From the NCBI RefSeq assembly GCF_022201045.2, contig NC_068559.1, positions 29,147,501 to 29,211,500 on the forward strand: 64,000 bases of DNA, given 5' to 3'. The position numbers and the translations under genes were made by a program. Positions within the stretch are counted from its first letter, which is position 1; the number at the start of each line of letters is the position of its first letter. The notes beneath the pieces were generated by a model. That model had not been told where the DNA came from, made no database searches, and was given only the letters and a program-made list of their open reading frames with translations. Positions 10,650 to 23,277 of this stretch are shown here, in pieces. The DNA comes from Citrus sinensis. Its lineage: Eukaryota; Streptophyta; Magnoliopsida; Sapindales; Rutaceae.

Positions 10650-12808
10650 AATGGCTGAACACTGCCAGAAATACAGTTCATTCATTCTTTGATTTTAACC
10701 CTGAAAGATCTCTATTCTTTTCATTTTATTCCATCCGTTAATTTGTTACCATGTAGTCCTTGGTCCTCACTGATTCATTCGTTACTTATAATTGTAACTA
10801 AGTATTCAATAATTATACTGAAATTCATTTTCAGTGAATAAAAAATTATTGTTTGTACCCTTTTACCATCACTTTTGTCCTGGATGAAGTTGAGTCATTA
10901 AGCAAGCAGCTTATGCCGGTTGAGTCATTTTTTAGCCATATTTACCCATTGCAAAATAGATCAAAAGGTTCATCGCATAATATAAATGAAGTTAAAAACA
11001 CATCCTATATTCGTTTATACTTATTAGAAGACATTAAAAAAAGAAAAGATTACCATCAAATCCTTCAAGATAATGAGAAATTTTAGTAGCGCGTCCAAAT
11101 CAATGCATGTGAACTTGCAAAACATTATCTTCGACTTTCGCTTGTGCTGAATTTAGTAAGTAATTGAATAGAACTTTCTCAAATGGGCTTCATTACTAGT
11201 TTCCTTTTTTCATGAGATTTAGACATAATTTAATACAATATGCCAAATGGACCATAAGAATAAACAGATGAGGGCTGAAGGATTGAAAAATAGCAATATC
11301 TATCAACATGTATTCATCTTCTCTGTAATTCCCATGAAAGCTAGAGAATGCAGAGATAGGAAACTGATGATTATAAACATATAATTAAGTATAAAAGAAA
11401 TCTTTCAAACCTCACTCAATCACCTCCGATGAATATCTATTTGCCCTCCATCCGCTGTTTCTAGTAGGACGATGACCGAAGAGTGATAAGTTTAAACCTT
11501 CATTTAAGTACAATATAAGGGCCTTCTCGGAAAAAAAAATTATAAGTGGATTTAATAAGTATTTTAGGACGATTGCCATCTTTTAGTAGTATGTATAAGA
11601 TGAAAAAGAAAACTTAATTAACTGTGATGATATAATTTATAACTTAAAGATGAAAAAAAATTGAAGGATAATCTGTGATGTCGAAATGTAAGAATATCAT
11701 CCATCATTACTCTCATAGTATGTTTATTTATTAAAATAAAAGGAGAATAAGAATGAAATATATGGGACTCATATATTTTTTGGATTAAAGAATAAAAATT
11801 TAATTTTCACAGGGATAGAGAGTTAATTTCTCATTACTTGAACTCACTATTTTACCTCACTTAAATTTTATAACTCCACTTTTGTCCTCAATTAAAGTAT
11901 TATTATATTGTTGTTATTGTTATTATCCTTGTTCTTCTGATTGTTAATAATAATAATAATACTTATTTTCAATCTGATTCTAATTCTAACTGTTTAAATA
12001 ATCAACTTATTTTAATTCTTATTCTCCACTTTTATTCTCTAACTTATTCTGATTACTATTTATTTCAACACATTTATCATTCTAATTTATTATAATTTCT
12101 GTCCATTTGATCTGATTCAAACCCATTCAGCTTTTCAACTCATTATGATTCGTAAACTTTTTGGATTCTCAACTAGTAAGGCAGAATTAATAGAATAAAA
12201 AGTTGGGTGAATGAACTGATGATAAACTTCAACTCTAGGTGGCTAGGTGCCTAACGCCGTATTTAATTTGCAAGAGCAATAACAAAGAAATTCACTTTTA
12301 TTCGAGATAAAGCCAGCCACATCTAGAGGTGTCCCCTTTTCTCTCTCTTTTCTTTTTCTAATATTAGCAGCAACACAGAGACAAGTTCTGAACCTGAACC
12401 CTAACTGAGGAACCCTTATCCAAACCCACCACCCAAGCTCTGTAAACAACCAAACCTGGACGTGCTTATCATGTACCTGCAGATGGCAAATGATAATAGC
12501 TGATTGAACTTGGGGAAAAAAACATCATAATTATTAATCTCCAAAGTCTAATCAAACAAAAGGCCATAGTTTTATTCTTGCTTCCATACATGGATCACCA
12601 ACCAAAATAAACCACCCAGTTCACTACTACATAAAGATCAAAAGAAAAGAATATGAATGAACATTCGTTGCTCAAACATTATTAATACTCCCGCAATTAC
12701 AACAAAGACAAAGCTGCAACAGCAACAAAATTAACACTCAAGAGATTAAGACAAGCCTAACACGTGTATTAAGTAAAACATTTAGATCTTGTTGACCCAA
12801 TAATCAAT
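10650..12808. other. Intergenic region, AT-rich
   Basis: Holds the 3' UTR of the 384-residue gene at its left end and the 3' UTR of the 90-residue gene at its right end. No exon is supported between them. The stretch about 11715-12080 is rich in ATTCTTATTCT and AGAATAAGAAT-like words in opposite orientation at its two sides and might be an old element, but I could not define ends or a target duplication. An open frame on the minus strand near 12243-12449 has no recognisable content. Confidence 0.5.
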
Positions 12809-13081
12809 CTAATCTAAACGCAGGTTGCAGAGGATGCAATCCAAGACCCTAGACCAAACAAAGCGTGCTCGTGGATAGAGCCTGTTGGTGTAAATTCTTG
12901 ACTCCCTCAAGAAATCTTCCATGGTCTCTACAAAGAGATTGAGGCTTCTGAGTGGAGGAATGTACAGAGTCAAAGGAACTGCTGAGAAAGCCACTGTGAA
13001 AAACAGCTGCAGCATTATCAATAAATTAATAAGCCCACACAACCAGTACAGAGAGATTTCGGAGCTCTTGTTTTTTTTCAA
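12809..13081 (-). CDS. Small membrane protein of unknown function, 90 residues
   Basis: An intact single-exon frame reads MKKNKSSEISLYWLCGLINL to a C-terminal CNLRLD and stop. Residues about 12-40 are strongly hydrophobic and could make one membrane span or a short hairpin (LIMLQLFFTVAFSAVPLTLY). The tail is amphipathic and basic, with FVETMEDFLRES and RLYPRARFVWSRVLDC. I have a vague recollection of similar short 'transmembrane proteins' in other plants but no function. Support comes from the intact frame, plausible composition, and on the minus strand an AT-rich TATA-like run at about 13338-13355, some 260 bases upstream of the ATG. No homologue could be checked. Confidence 0.68.
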   Translation of the reverse strand: MKKNKSSEISLYWLCGLINLLIMLQLFFTVAFSAVPLTLYIPPLRSLNLFVETMEDFLRESRIYTNRLYPRARFVWSRVLDCILCNLRLD

Positions 13082-14587
13082 GTTTTTGAAAAAGAAATGA
13101 TTTGGGAAATTTCACTTTGGCCTTCTGAGCATAAACATTTGGATTTGTATATAAATATTTTAATTTAAAAGAAAAAAAAAAAAGAGAGAGAGAAGCTTCA
13201 AAGAAGAGGAAAAGAGTTCTGGAAATTTAGAGAAAGATGAAAAGTTGAAGAAAGTTCATTGCTAGGTGCGCGCATGACCGGTGATTGCGTTGTGGGGGGC
13301 TGGTAATTACCTGCCGATGATCTGAGTCAACTCCTATTTATATATATATATATATTAAATGTATTTGCTTCTTATGATAAGAATAACAAGGATTAAGTGT
13401 CGCTTATTGATTGTACTGACATTACGATTCATAATTTAATGAGGGGAAAAAAAAAAAAACTAAAGGATAACTCTTTGTTTGGAAAATTTTAAAAATTATA
13501 TAAAATTAATATCCCAATTTATAATATAGTTTTTATTGCTATAACAGTTATCAGCTCTCTTTTTAGATGATCATGATAATAATATCCTTCCAACAGGACA
13601 AAACTATCTTGCCCATGTCAATGTGGTGGATAGACGCTGTCACCATGCTTAAGTATTTAAAGCCATTTTGGAATTTTTCCCATTGTTGTATCACTGCAAA
13701 TTGTAAAGGATGTAAACTTTCATGTGAGTGCCACTATAAATGGATAGATCCTGATATTGACATGCTAATTATATGTTTATAAAATTGAATATGATTTTTT
13801 TTCTGAGTAAATTTTATTAATGTGGTAATAGTTAATAAATTAAAAAATAAAAATAATTAAATTATAATCATACACTAGCATTAAAATATAAATAATACAA
13901 GATTTGTAAAAAAAAAAAAAAGAGCTAAGAGAATCCTAATCCTTATAAAATTAAGATAAAATTTAATATTTTAATAGAAGATTAATTGGTGTGTCATTTA
14001 TTTATTAATATTATTAAATTATTTGTTATGAATGAGATGATATAAAACATTAATTATTATTGAATGCACGACAATTGTAGAGTGGCAGTGGTCAATACAA
14101 TAAATAGGAAATTGTCTACCAGTTTATAAAGATATTATTTCTTATATTTGTCTTGTGCAGATTAAAAAAAAAAAAGAAAGAAAAAAGGAACACGAAAGTA
14201 GGACCATTTCTTTTTTTTGGAATCTAAAAATTGTGGTAATGGAGAATCCCATGTGGCAATTTCTGAGAGTAAGAAATTGACGGCCTCTTCATGAGCCACG
14301 AAGGCCGTTGTACAAAGGGATCTACATAATAAAACATTGTCAAATCATATCTTATTCTGAAAAAACATAAACTATCAGGGGTCTAAGTGATAAGAGACCG
14401 ATGACTGCCTATTCTGTGAACGTGTCAGAATCCATTTACCCTTGCACGAACGACTCCAATACACGCTGCAGTACTGAAGCAGCTCTCTCGAATTCACTAT
14501 CCTCTGCTTCAAAGCCTTCCCCCATATTCACTTCCCGTAAAAAAGAAATACCTGAACTGGGCAGATTAGGGTTTTTAAATTTAGGAC
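13082..14587. promoter_or_regulatory. Divergent promoter region between the 90-residue gene and OSCP
   Basis: The two genes face away from each other across 1.5 kb. TATATATATATATA-type sequence at about 13338-13355 may serve the minus-strand gene. The middle (13430-14160) is AT-rich spacer with nothing recognisable. A short palindromic pair, ACGGCCT and AGGCCGT, lies around 14280-14309, upstream of the plus-strand gene. Confidence 0.4.
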
Positions 14588-17331
14588 ATGGCAACGGTAA
14601 GTCGTATCAGATCGAGCCTCTCTGTATTCAACAAGATTCTCAGATCCAATTCTCAGCTATCCCCTCTTCATCCACAGGTAACTATCGCAACACACAAAAC
14701 GTTTCCTTCGTTTTTGCCGTTTTGCGAATTTGATCCGTCGATTAATACCTTAGGTCAAATCTATTATTTCACAGTTTTATGAGGAATGATTTCATTTGAC
14801 TGAGCTAAATATTCTCGTAGATGAATAAATATATTTTCTTAGCGACCAAAAATCACTTTCTAATTCGTGGCCTGTTGTTTTTCTTACAGTTATCGAAAGG
14901 TTTTTCCACTTCGTCGTTGCAGAAGGAGCAGAAAGTTAAGGTAAATGACAAGCTTATTTTGTTCTATTTATCCCAAAAGAAATGGGATTTCAATAAGACT
15001 CTAGTTAACACAATGCATGATGATGATTACATTGTTGTTGTGAATTAGTTTGTCTGTGAACATAGAAATTTGCAAGAGGCTTAAGTATGTCTTTGCATGT
15101 GTTTTTATCATTGAGGGTTTTATGACTTGGGAATTTGTTTAAACCATGATTTGGTTGTCCTTCGTTTCATTTTAGGTGCCCCTGGCTTTGTTTGGAGGTT
15201 CAGGAAATTATGCTTCTGCTCTGTACATTGCGGCAGTGAAAACTAACGCACTGGAGAAGGTTGAGTCTGAGATTCTTGACCTTGTTGAGGCTTCAAAGAA
15301 GGCTGATACATATTTTCAGTTCACAAAGGACTTGTCTGTGCCTGCAGAGACGAGAGTTAATGCCATTAACGAAATCTGTACTCAGGCTAAATTTTCAGAT
15401 GTTACGAAGCACTTCTTGGGTATGTAGTAGTAACTGATATTTGCTGCATAAAATTGGGAATTGTTCTTTACTGAATTTTAATCTTATTTTTCTTCTTATT
15501 CTTCCTGAATGTGAATATATATTGAAATGATACGTGAATAGTAATTTTTTTTTTTTTCAAGTATAGTCTGTTTCTTCTTGCATTATAGCAGACAAGACTG
15601 TGGACTTCCTTCTATTTTCCTTTTTCTTGTTTGGCTACTTTTCATGTGTAAAGTTTTGAATCTCTTTGGTAAATTCATTAGATAGCTCTGGTTCAAACTT
15701 CCTATTTCTCTCTTTAGGGGCATCTGTTCTTATATCTCTCTCTCTCTCTCTCTACTTAGGGCAAGACATAATTTCTCCATTTCTTGTGATCATTTACTTT
15801 TGAGTCCTTGACTCTATATGTACTTGATTTTTCTGAAATTGATGGCTTTCTGAGTTCGGGTCCAGTCAACTCTTCGTTCCATCAGTTGACTGACAGTTGA
15901 TCGGAATCATGTTAAGAAGATTATTCAATGGTTACCATTATTTGTACAAGTTCTATAAGTAGTAGGTACTTGCTATTAGTTTCACCCAGCATCTTGGTTT
16001 CATTTGGCAGCTTTTTGACATAAACGAGGCTATAAAAGTATGATATTAACACCAAAATGAGAATTAAGGGCTGTAGAAATGTTTAGTATTGATTAGCGCT
16101 TTATTCAGACAAATTTTGGATTTTGTTTTGGTGGTTTGCATAAAATTCAAGTTGATAGTACTTTCTTTTTTTTATATTGTGAGTTTTTTCTTTTTTTTAA
16201 TATGTAGGCTGTAAATTGTGAGGCATTTAGATCACAGCCTTAGGAGTTTCTGTTTATCTGCATTGGTTGCTTGATATCATTACGATTGCATAGCAGTTAT
16301 GTTATTGTTACTTTGGTCCTAATTGTTTTTGTAATTCTTTTATTCATCACTGTTGGATCTTATCTGGGTTATTACACAAGGCTATACTAATTTTGCTTCT
16401 ACCCTTTTCCTTGAAATTTGTATGTTTGAAAAGTTGTTAACCACTAGTACGCTTATAATTTCCTACCAGTTGTTTTGGCTGAGAATGGGAGGCTTAGAAA
16501 CTTAGACACCATCGCTAAGAGGTTTGTGGAGTTAACCATGGCACACAAGGGCGAAGTAAAAGTTACTGTTACATCCGTTATTGTAAGTTTCCTCCAATTG
16601 TAAATTTCTATCGGAAAGAGCTTGTTACACTGTCTTTAAGATACTTATAAAACTAGTCTTTTGAGCGTAACATTTCTCTAACCAATTTTCTCAAAATTTC
16701 TTGATTAATCTTAAAGTGGTTTAAGCACTGTGTTGTTGCACCTCTAGAATTTATAGACCTTTGAAATGCGTTCTCATGTGCATTCAGTTGATGTGTATGA
16801 ATGTTATTGTGATATGGACGTGTCTGAAGCTTTCTATTCCTCTATAGAAAATTTGGATTGGTTTACGCAAGTAACTCTTTCTTGGGCTTGGTTTGTTTAA
16901 GGAAATAACTCTTTTCATGGGCATGGTTTATGGAATTTGAGAATCTACCTGATGATTGACTGCATCATTACTCGTAAATTTCCCTTTCCCCCTTAATTAA
17001 CTGTGGTATTTTTGTACTAGCCACTTCCCCCAGAAGAAGAGAAAGAGTTGAAAGAGACACTGCAAGAGACACTTGGCCAAGGGAAGAAAGTCAAGGTTGA
17101 ACAGAAGGTACTCAATATCACCCTTTATGATTTTAACGTCAATGCAAAACTAAAGATTATGAGGGAAGAAGCAAATCTAAATCTATTCTGTTTGTGCCAC
17201 AGGTTGATCCTAGCATTCTTGGTGGGCTCGTAGTAGAGTTTGGGCAAAAGGTGTTTGACATGTCCATTAAGTCTAGGGCGCGGCAGATGGAGAGGTTCCT
17301 ACGTGAGCCCATTCATTTTGGCACCCTCTAA
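14588..17331 (+). CDS. Mitochondrial F1Fo ATP synthase OSCP subunit (subunit O, plant delta)
   Basis: Six exons join in frame: 14588-14677, 14890-14940, 15176-15419, 16470-16582, 17021-17107 and 17203-17331, all with GT-AG introns, giving 237 residues, close to the plant family length. The N-terminus (MATVSRIRSSLSVFNKILRS) is basic and serine-rich like a matrix targeting peptide. The mature part begins near VPLALFGGSGNYASALYIAA, the family's N-terminal six-helix domain. The C-terminal domain includes VEFGQKVFDMSIKSRARQME. OSCP joins the peripheral stalk to the top of the F1 head and stops the head from turning with the rotor. A large intron, 15420-16469, separates exons 3 and 4. The ATG is the first in a frame leading into the targeting peptide. 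Arabidopsis has the same gene near an ADP/ATP carrier, as I recall. Confidence 0.95.
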
Positions 17332-18070
17332 AAAGGCTGCCACAGCCCCAGGGCCCAAATTTTCAAGATGATTATGCAACAACTGGAACGCTCCAAGAAG
17401 TAAAAGAACCATTCATGCTTTTGTTTGGTGCTGTTTGCTTGTGCTCCGCCATTTCTGAATGAATTGAATCATTGGCAAAATAAAATTCACATCTTGATCA
17501 CTTTGCTTTCATGGCAAATGGTTCTGATGGACGGCAACATTTTTTGTTTGGGTTTCGGTTCGGACCATTATCTTTTAAGGGTATAATTTGTGTGTTCAAA
17601 TAATTACTCGGTCCTGCACATGATACGGTTCTTAAGGACAAAAGCTCTTTTGATGAACATAGTGTTGCTAAGACAGTGTTCGCATTTTATTAATATATGC
17701 TCTTGATCCTCTCTTAAGGCAAGATGATTGGCTTTGGCTTATAATCTTGAGAGAGATTCTGCAGGCTGCAGCACAGCCCCTTGAAGGCCAATAAGGTATG
17801 GATGGTATTTAAAACCTTGCCCGATATCGGCCGTAAAAAATTAAGAAGAAAACATTGTTCCTAGGACTTGTAAATGATACGATGATAGCTTTGCAGCATG
17901 ATGCTGTGTTAAAAATAATAACGATAATAAGAAAATATAAGAAATTATCAATATTTCAAATCAATATTGTTGGAGAAATTTTAAAATATATAAGAGATAT
18001 TATATTTAATTAATACACGTATGTTATGTATAATTTAATTAAATATAATTACTAATTATATTATAATTTT

Positions 18071-18118
<48 letters not shown>

Positions 18119-19724
18119 ATATAATACTTTCTGATGTACTCTTGAAATTTCTTTGAAGTGGAAATGCGCCCGTCTGCCCGCACACACGTTATATATAAAA
18201 AATTGAAAACAACAGGAGCATTATGGAGTGGAAACTGGAAAGGGGTTTCATTACAATTTCTCAGTAAAAGGATAAAGCTTCCAAGAAATGTCCTGTCAGG
18301 CCAAAAAATAGAAAAAAGTGTGTGTATATTATTAACCTGAAAATCCGATAGTGATGTGACTTGCTTTATAATGAAAGCAAAGTTACCAACTGTCTCGTAC
18401 GTTCATAGTTCATACTTATCAGACTGTTTTTACCTGATTTCTTTTTTAAACAATAATAATAATAATAAAGAATTTCGTCGAATTTGTTTGCTTATGATAC
18501 AGGCATGGCGGCATCTGAGGAATTGCTTAAAGCAGTCCATGATTGAACAAATTAATAGAAACACTTAGCTCAGTAGCAGATTTTTTTTCCCCGGCCCCGT
18601 TTTTCTTTTTTCGGTTCAATTGCAATAGCTCTTATCCTGAAAAAAAAGAAAAAAAACCATGAAAGATGATGCCGTGGCTAGTCTTATATAGCCATGGTAA
18701 TAGTAGAGAATTCATGAGTGTGCGAACTTTTCATATAATTATTTGATGAAGCCCCTCAGGCTTACAGCTTACTATTTTGGGTTCTGATGGCCTAGTATTT
18801 TAACAATATTGTCCTGATAATATAGATAGGGTTTATATATAGATTGAAATGAGCAATATTGTAGAATCTAGTACAAAGTATAACTAACAACCATCTGGTC
18901 TTAGTTGTTATTTCTTGTCTTTATAACAAAGTAGCTATGTTGCTTTGTTGAGCCACACAAGCATATATGAAAGAGCTACATTTCTAGGACAGCTGTTGAG
19001 ATAAAGATAAAAGAGAAAGAGAATGCTTTTCGAAGCATTTGAGTAGCTTGTGAGTTTATTTTCCACTCATCCTTTTTCCCAGAAAATCGCGGCAGTCCCC
19101 ATCGGCTAATAGGGTCCCAGTAACTTATGAATTATCTATATCAAAATTTTGTTTGCCCCCTTTTGTTTTTGATGATCGTTTCACTTGACTGAGACCCTAT
19201 TTGTAAAAACTGAATTTTGATTGGACAATGACTTGGAATATCTTTTGATTTTATCATGATACGTGAATTCTTCTCTGGGAACTTGTCCCATTGCCATGTA
19301 CAGAGAAAATTAGGTAAAGAAAAGGAATCGCACGGGAAGATTACTATGACAACTCATTTAGACAATGAAATTTTGTGGGGGTAGGGGGGTGTTGTTGTAT
19401 CTTGATGCCCACCATTCTAGCTGTAACATGGACACTTTTGGAAATTATATTTTTATTAATTCCCAAGTAAATAAATTCTGGGGCACCATAATTTTTTATT
19501 GATATCAACGTAAATATGCTTTTGCAGAAAGTTAATAGAAACCTTAGGAATTTTGATCTCTTCTTCTGCTTGGTCTGATTTAATATATATTTGGATTTTG
19601 TGTAGCCAAATTTAATTAAAGATTGAATCTGACCGACAGCACAAAATCGATACCGAATATTTTTAATCGTTGCAAACGCTTATCAGATTTTGAAAAGTTG
19701 TTGGTATAATGAACAATATTAATT
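17332..19724. other. 3' UTR of OSCP and intergenic region
   Basis: No coding exon supported. Includes a long AT microsatellite at about 18077-18112. The rest is AT-rich unique sequence as far as can be judged by eye. Short open frames at 18158-18340 and 18356-18568 have no family signal. Confidence 0.5.
18077..18112. repeat. (AT)n microsatellite
   Basis: About 18 uninterrupted AT dinucleotides, followed by degenerate TATAATATA sequence. Confidence 0.9.
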
Positions 19725-20205
19725 AGGGCAATTATCTACTCACCACTTATTTTTTCATACTTTTTTAAAAATATATAATTTTTAATTTTTTTTGCTGAAC
19801 TCCACTTAAAGTTATATTATTTTGCACCAGTCCATTTTCGTCTTCAAACTGTTAAGAGAACTAATAGAATATTGTATAAATGATTTTTTTTACCCCCAAA
19901 TATAAAAGGACAATTATCCACCGACCACATTTTTTTTTACATTTTTTTAAAAAATACACAATTTTTTAATTTTTTTTCACTGAACTTCACTTGAAGTTAT
20001 ATTATTTTGCACCTGTCCACTTCTGTTTTCAAACAATGTCCTTGTGAAATGACAATTTTACCTTCTGATGTCAGCAAAGTTCTAACAGTGTTATAACAAG
20101 AATGGACTGGTGAAAAAAATATTAACTTCAGGAGGAGCGCTCCAAAAAAAAATGTGTCCTTTTGAAAAAGTTAAAAAAAGCAGGTGGTTGGTAGATAATT
20201 ACCCT
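19725..20205. mobile_element. Foldback or hAT-like miniature element
   Basis: The left end AGGGCAATTATCTACTCACC is matched in inverted form by the right end, which read inward gives AGGGTAATTATCTACCAACC; 19 of the first 22 bases agree. Flanks are an exact ATTAATT on both sides (19718-19724 and 20206-20212). By sliding one base this becomes an 8-bp ATTAATTA, so a hAT origin is possible. The left arm occurs twice, from 19725 and again from about 19910, each followed by poly-T and then by TTATATTATTTTGCACC. The element is therefore an internally rearranged copy. It has no coding capacity. Confidence 0.72.
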
Positions 20206-21131
20206 ATTAATTATTGAATGAAGTGATCCGAATTTGTTCCTGTTCCATCGTTTGTTATGTGAGCAAACAGGGCATCGAAAGAAACTTGCCGTCTATGAAC
20301 GTTGTCTGACAAATCTTCATTAGAGAATGCAACTTAATTGATATATCCTTATTATTTTCATAAATTTCTTGAGTGTTCCTCTAGTTAATTTGCATGGAGT
20401 CCTTCCGTTTTCTAACAACAAAATGAAGTGTCCTTTAAGTTTAATACAATTTTAAGAAGTAACTGATATTAATTTAATACAAACTACTTGCTTATTCATC
20501 CAAATTTGTTACTGTTAACAGAATCATGACTTGAGGAAAAAGATAAATGCTTGAATATTTGACCAAAACGGCCCGTGAATTGCTTGAGAAATACATGCCA
20601 TAGAAGTTGCTTAATCCTCAGAGCTATTCATTATATATTAAACGTGTGACATTTTGGGTAATTGAGAAAGTGTACCGACAGTACTTTTTAAACTTTTGTA
20701 CTCTCACATTCTCAAACCACACGTGTTTTACAAGGCTAACCCTAGAGAACAGAGAGAGAGAGAGAGAGAGATTATTATGTGAAGTGGAAGCAAAATTGTT
20801 ATGTCCCATAGACATATGATGATTACCTTGTGAGTGAAGAAATCAAAATGAATCGATAAAGACTACATAGAGTCAAAGACAAGAAGACCAACCATCCCTC
20901 TCTTTCCTTTTCTCAATAATATTATTCATAAAAGAGAGGTCCCCCTCCGATCCGTTTTCCACTCTACCCATCGTACCAACAAACACAATTCCTCTCTCTC
21001 TCTCTCTCTCTCTCTCTGATTAATTATTTGTATATATATGTAAACTCTCATACTCATTATTCATATTTCTAAGCAAACCCCACAACCATCACCATCATCA
21101 TCACCATTACCGCCCCATCAAGCCTCCTCAT

Positions 21132-21168
<37 letters not shown>

Positions 21169-21236
21169 AACAAACTACACATATCATTCGCTCTTATATA
21201 ACCCCAATAGCACAAAACTTCCAAAGTATCTTATCA
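20206..21236 (+). promoter_or_regulatory. Promoter and 5' leader of the MYB46/83-type gene
   Basis: Contains GA and CT dinucleotide runs (about 20749-20770, 20993-21017, 21132-21148) and a CA run at about 21150-21168, all in the likely core promoter or leader. TATATATATG lies near 21030. A second TATA-like string, CTTATATAACC, lies at about 21193-21203, only some 40 bases before the ATG. The start site cannot be fixed. NAC-type SNBE sites, expected upstream of this regulator, were not identified with confidence. Confidence 0.45.
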
Positions 21237-23277
21237 ATGAGGAAGCCAGATCTAATGGGGAAAGAGAGACTAGTTAATGGTAGCAACATCAATGCTAAAG
21301 CTAATAAGCTTAGAAAGGGCTTATGGTCACCAGAAGAAGATGATAAACTCATCAAGTACATGTTAACAAATGGACAAGGATGTTGGAGCGACATTGCTAG
21401 GAATGCTGGCCTCCAGAGATGTGGCAAGAGTTGTCGTCTTCGTTGGATCAATTACTTGAGACCTGATCTCAAACGCGGCGCGTTTTCACCACAAGAAGAG
21501 GAGCTCATCATTCATTTGCATTCCATTCTTGGCAACAGGTAATTATTAAACAAACCAAAAGCAGTATACATTGAGCTTTAGCAATTGCCAGCATGAATTA
21601 GTTTGTGACTGCTATAATTTTTTTTTTTTTTGAATAAACTGAATCAATCTTTTGCTCATTATAATAATATATTTCTCTTGTTCTAGAGAATTTGTTTAAT
21701 TATTTTTTATGTGAGTGAGATTATTAGTTGTGATTGCATACCTTAAAAATATAGTTAAAATTTAAAAACTAAGTAAATAATAGAATAAATATCGAGAGAA
21801 CTGCTTGAAAGTGAATTGTCTTCTTTCTTTTGCTTAGAGAAGCATAATCGCCTAATCACAAGAGGCTACATATTTTCATGCTAGGAAGCACCTTGCATTT
21901 AACTATCCTTATTAAGCTAACTTGTTATAACCATTGCTCATTAATTTGCTGATCATTCTTATCCCGGATTTTGATCCCATATTATTGGTTTTTTACATTT
22001 TTTATTCTCAAATTAATGAAATGTGATCCATCTTTGCATTTTATTTAGTCTCTACCTTTTCATACTTTTATCAAGCAATTTCCTTAATTATTTAATGGGA
22101 GATGTAAAACGAAAAGTGTGCATCCCAGGCAAAATTCTCTGAAACAGCTCAGGAGATACCCAGGTCCATTAATTATGATATTATTACAATGTATATATGC
22201 TTGCTTGCTCTATCTTTTTTTAACTCTCCCCCTACAACCCCACCTTTCTCTTTCTGCAAATTTGAGTTTTTGCCCCTTTTTGGTCTGAAAAATAAAATTT
22301 CGAACTTTGAATCTTCATCCACACAGACAATGAAACATGTAAAGCATCCATACGTGTACAATCCTCCCTTTGTTCAACAATGTGCCTACATGCAAAGCAT
22401 GCATTAATAATACAATTGATCAAGGCAAGCTTTCTCTAGTTTTAGACCTCAAGTATCCATGCAAAGCCTGCTTTAATAAAAGTACAATAAAACTCTTCGC
22501 TTATAGTTAATATACATTGTCTGCAATTTTTTAATTACCTTCATTTGTTTCAAACAATTTAGGTGGTCTCAAATTGCGGCCCGTCTTCCAGGAAGAACTG
22601 ACAATGAAATAAAGAATTTTTGGAATTCCACATTGAAGAAAATATTAAAAACCAACCCCAATGCACCTACACCTTCACCAAACAATAGTGATTCATTAGA
22701 GCCAAGAGGTGTGACAGCAGGGATCATGCCCATGCCTAATGATCATGACATCATGACCATGTGCATGGACTCGTCTTCCTCGTCATCGACATCCATACAA
22801 ACCATGGTCACATCCAATAATAGCCAGTTAATTGATCCTTTCTCGATGCTTGATACCCGCTATGACATGACAAGTGCGTCATGTTTATTCAATAATATGC
22901 CTACATGCATAGCTCAAGTTGATCATACGGGGGATGGATTATTCTACGAGGATTACGGGATTTTAGAGCCTAGTAAAATGGGATTAGAAGGTGACCTTTC
23001 TCTTCCTCCACTAGAGAGTAGAAGTATTGAAGAAAACAATTCTAATGCCGACAAAAACAACCACAACTACAATGTTGATTTGAAAGGCAATAACAACAAC
23101 CACTACACTAATAATTCTTGCTTCAATAATACAATTGATCAAGGAATTAAAGTAGGGGACATGTTGGGGTTGGAAAATAATTGGCAAGGAGAAAACTTAA
23201 GAGTTGGAGAATGGGATCTTGAGGGCTTCATGGATAACATTTCCTCCTTTCCTTTTCTTGATTTCCAAGTTGAATAA
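21237..23277 (+). CDS. MYB46: R2R3-MYB transcription factor, MYB46/MYB83 type
   Basis: Two exons, 21237-21538 and 22563-23277, join in frame to 338 residues. It begins [10 protein letters not shown], like MYB46. R2 covers about residues 26-77 with W30, W50 and W70; R3 covers about 79-129 with F83, W102 and W121, the usual plant pattern. The stretch [20 protein letters not shown] followed by [20 protein letters not shown] is almost the MYB46 sequence. The variable tail is Asn-rich and ends in [19 protein letters not shown], matching the MYB46/83 C-terminal block. In Arabidopsis MYB46 and MYB83 act redundantly, below NAC master switches, to turn on cellulose, xylan and lignin synthesis in secondary walls. 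The single intron falls in R3, just after GNR; the common R2 intron is absent. MYB46 and MYB83 are a duplicate pair in Brassicaceae, so this gene may be co-orthologous to both. Confidence 0.92.

Noticed and set aside
11715-12080. Possible miniature element with AGAATAAGAAT-like ends
   Set aside because: No matching ends or target duplication could be fixed by eye; may be chance AT-rich similarity.
12243-12449. Minus-strand open frame of 68 codons
   Set aside because: No recognisable family sequence and no splice context; sits in AT-rich spacer near the 3' end of the 90-residue gene.
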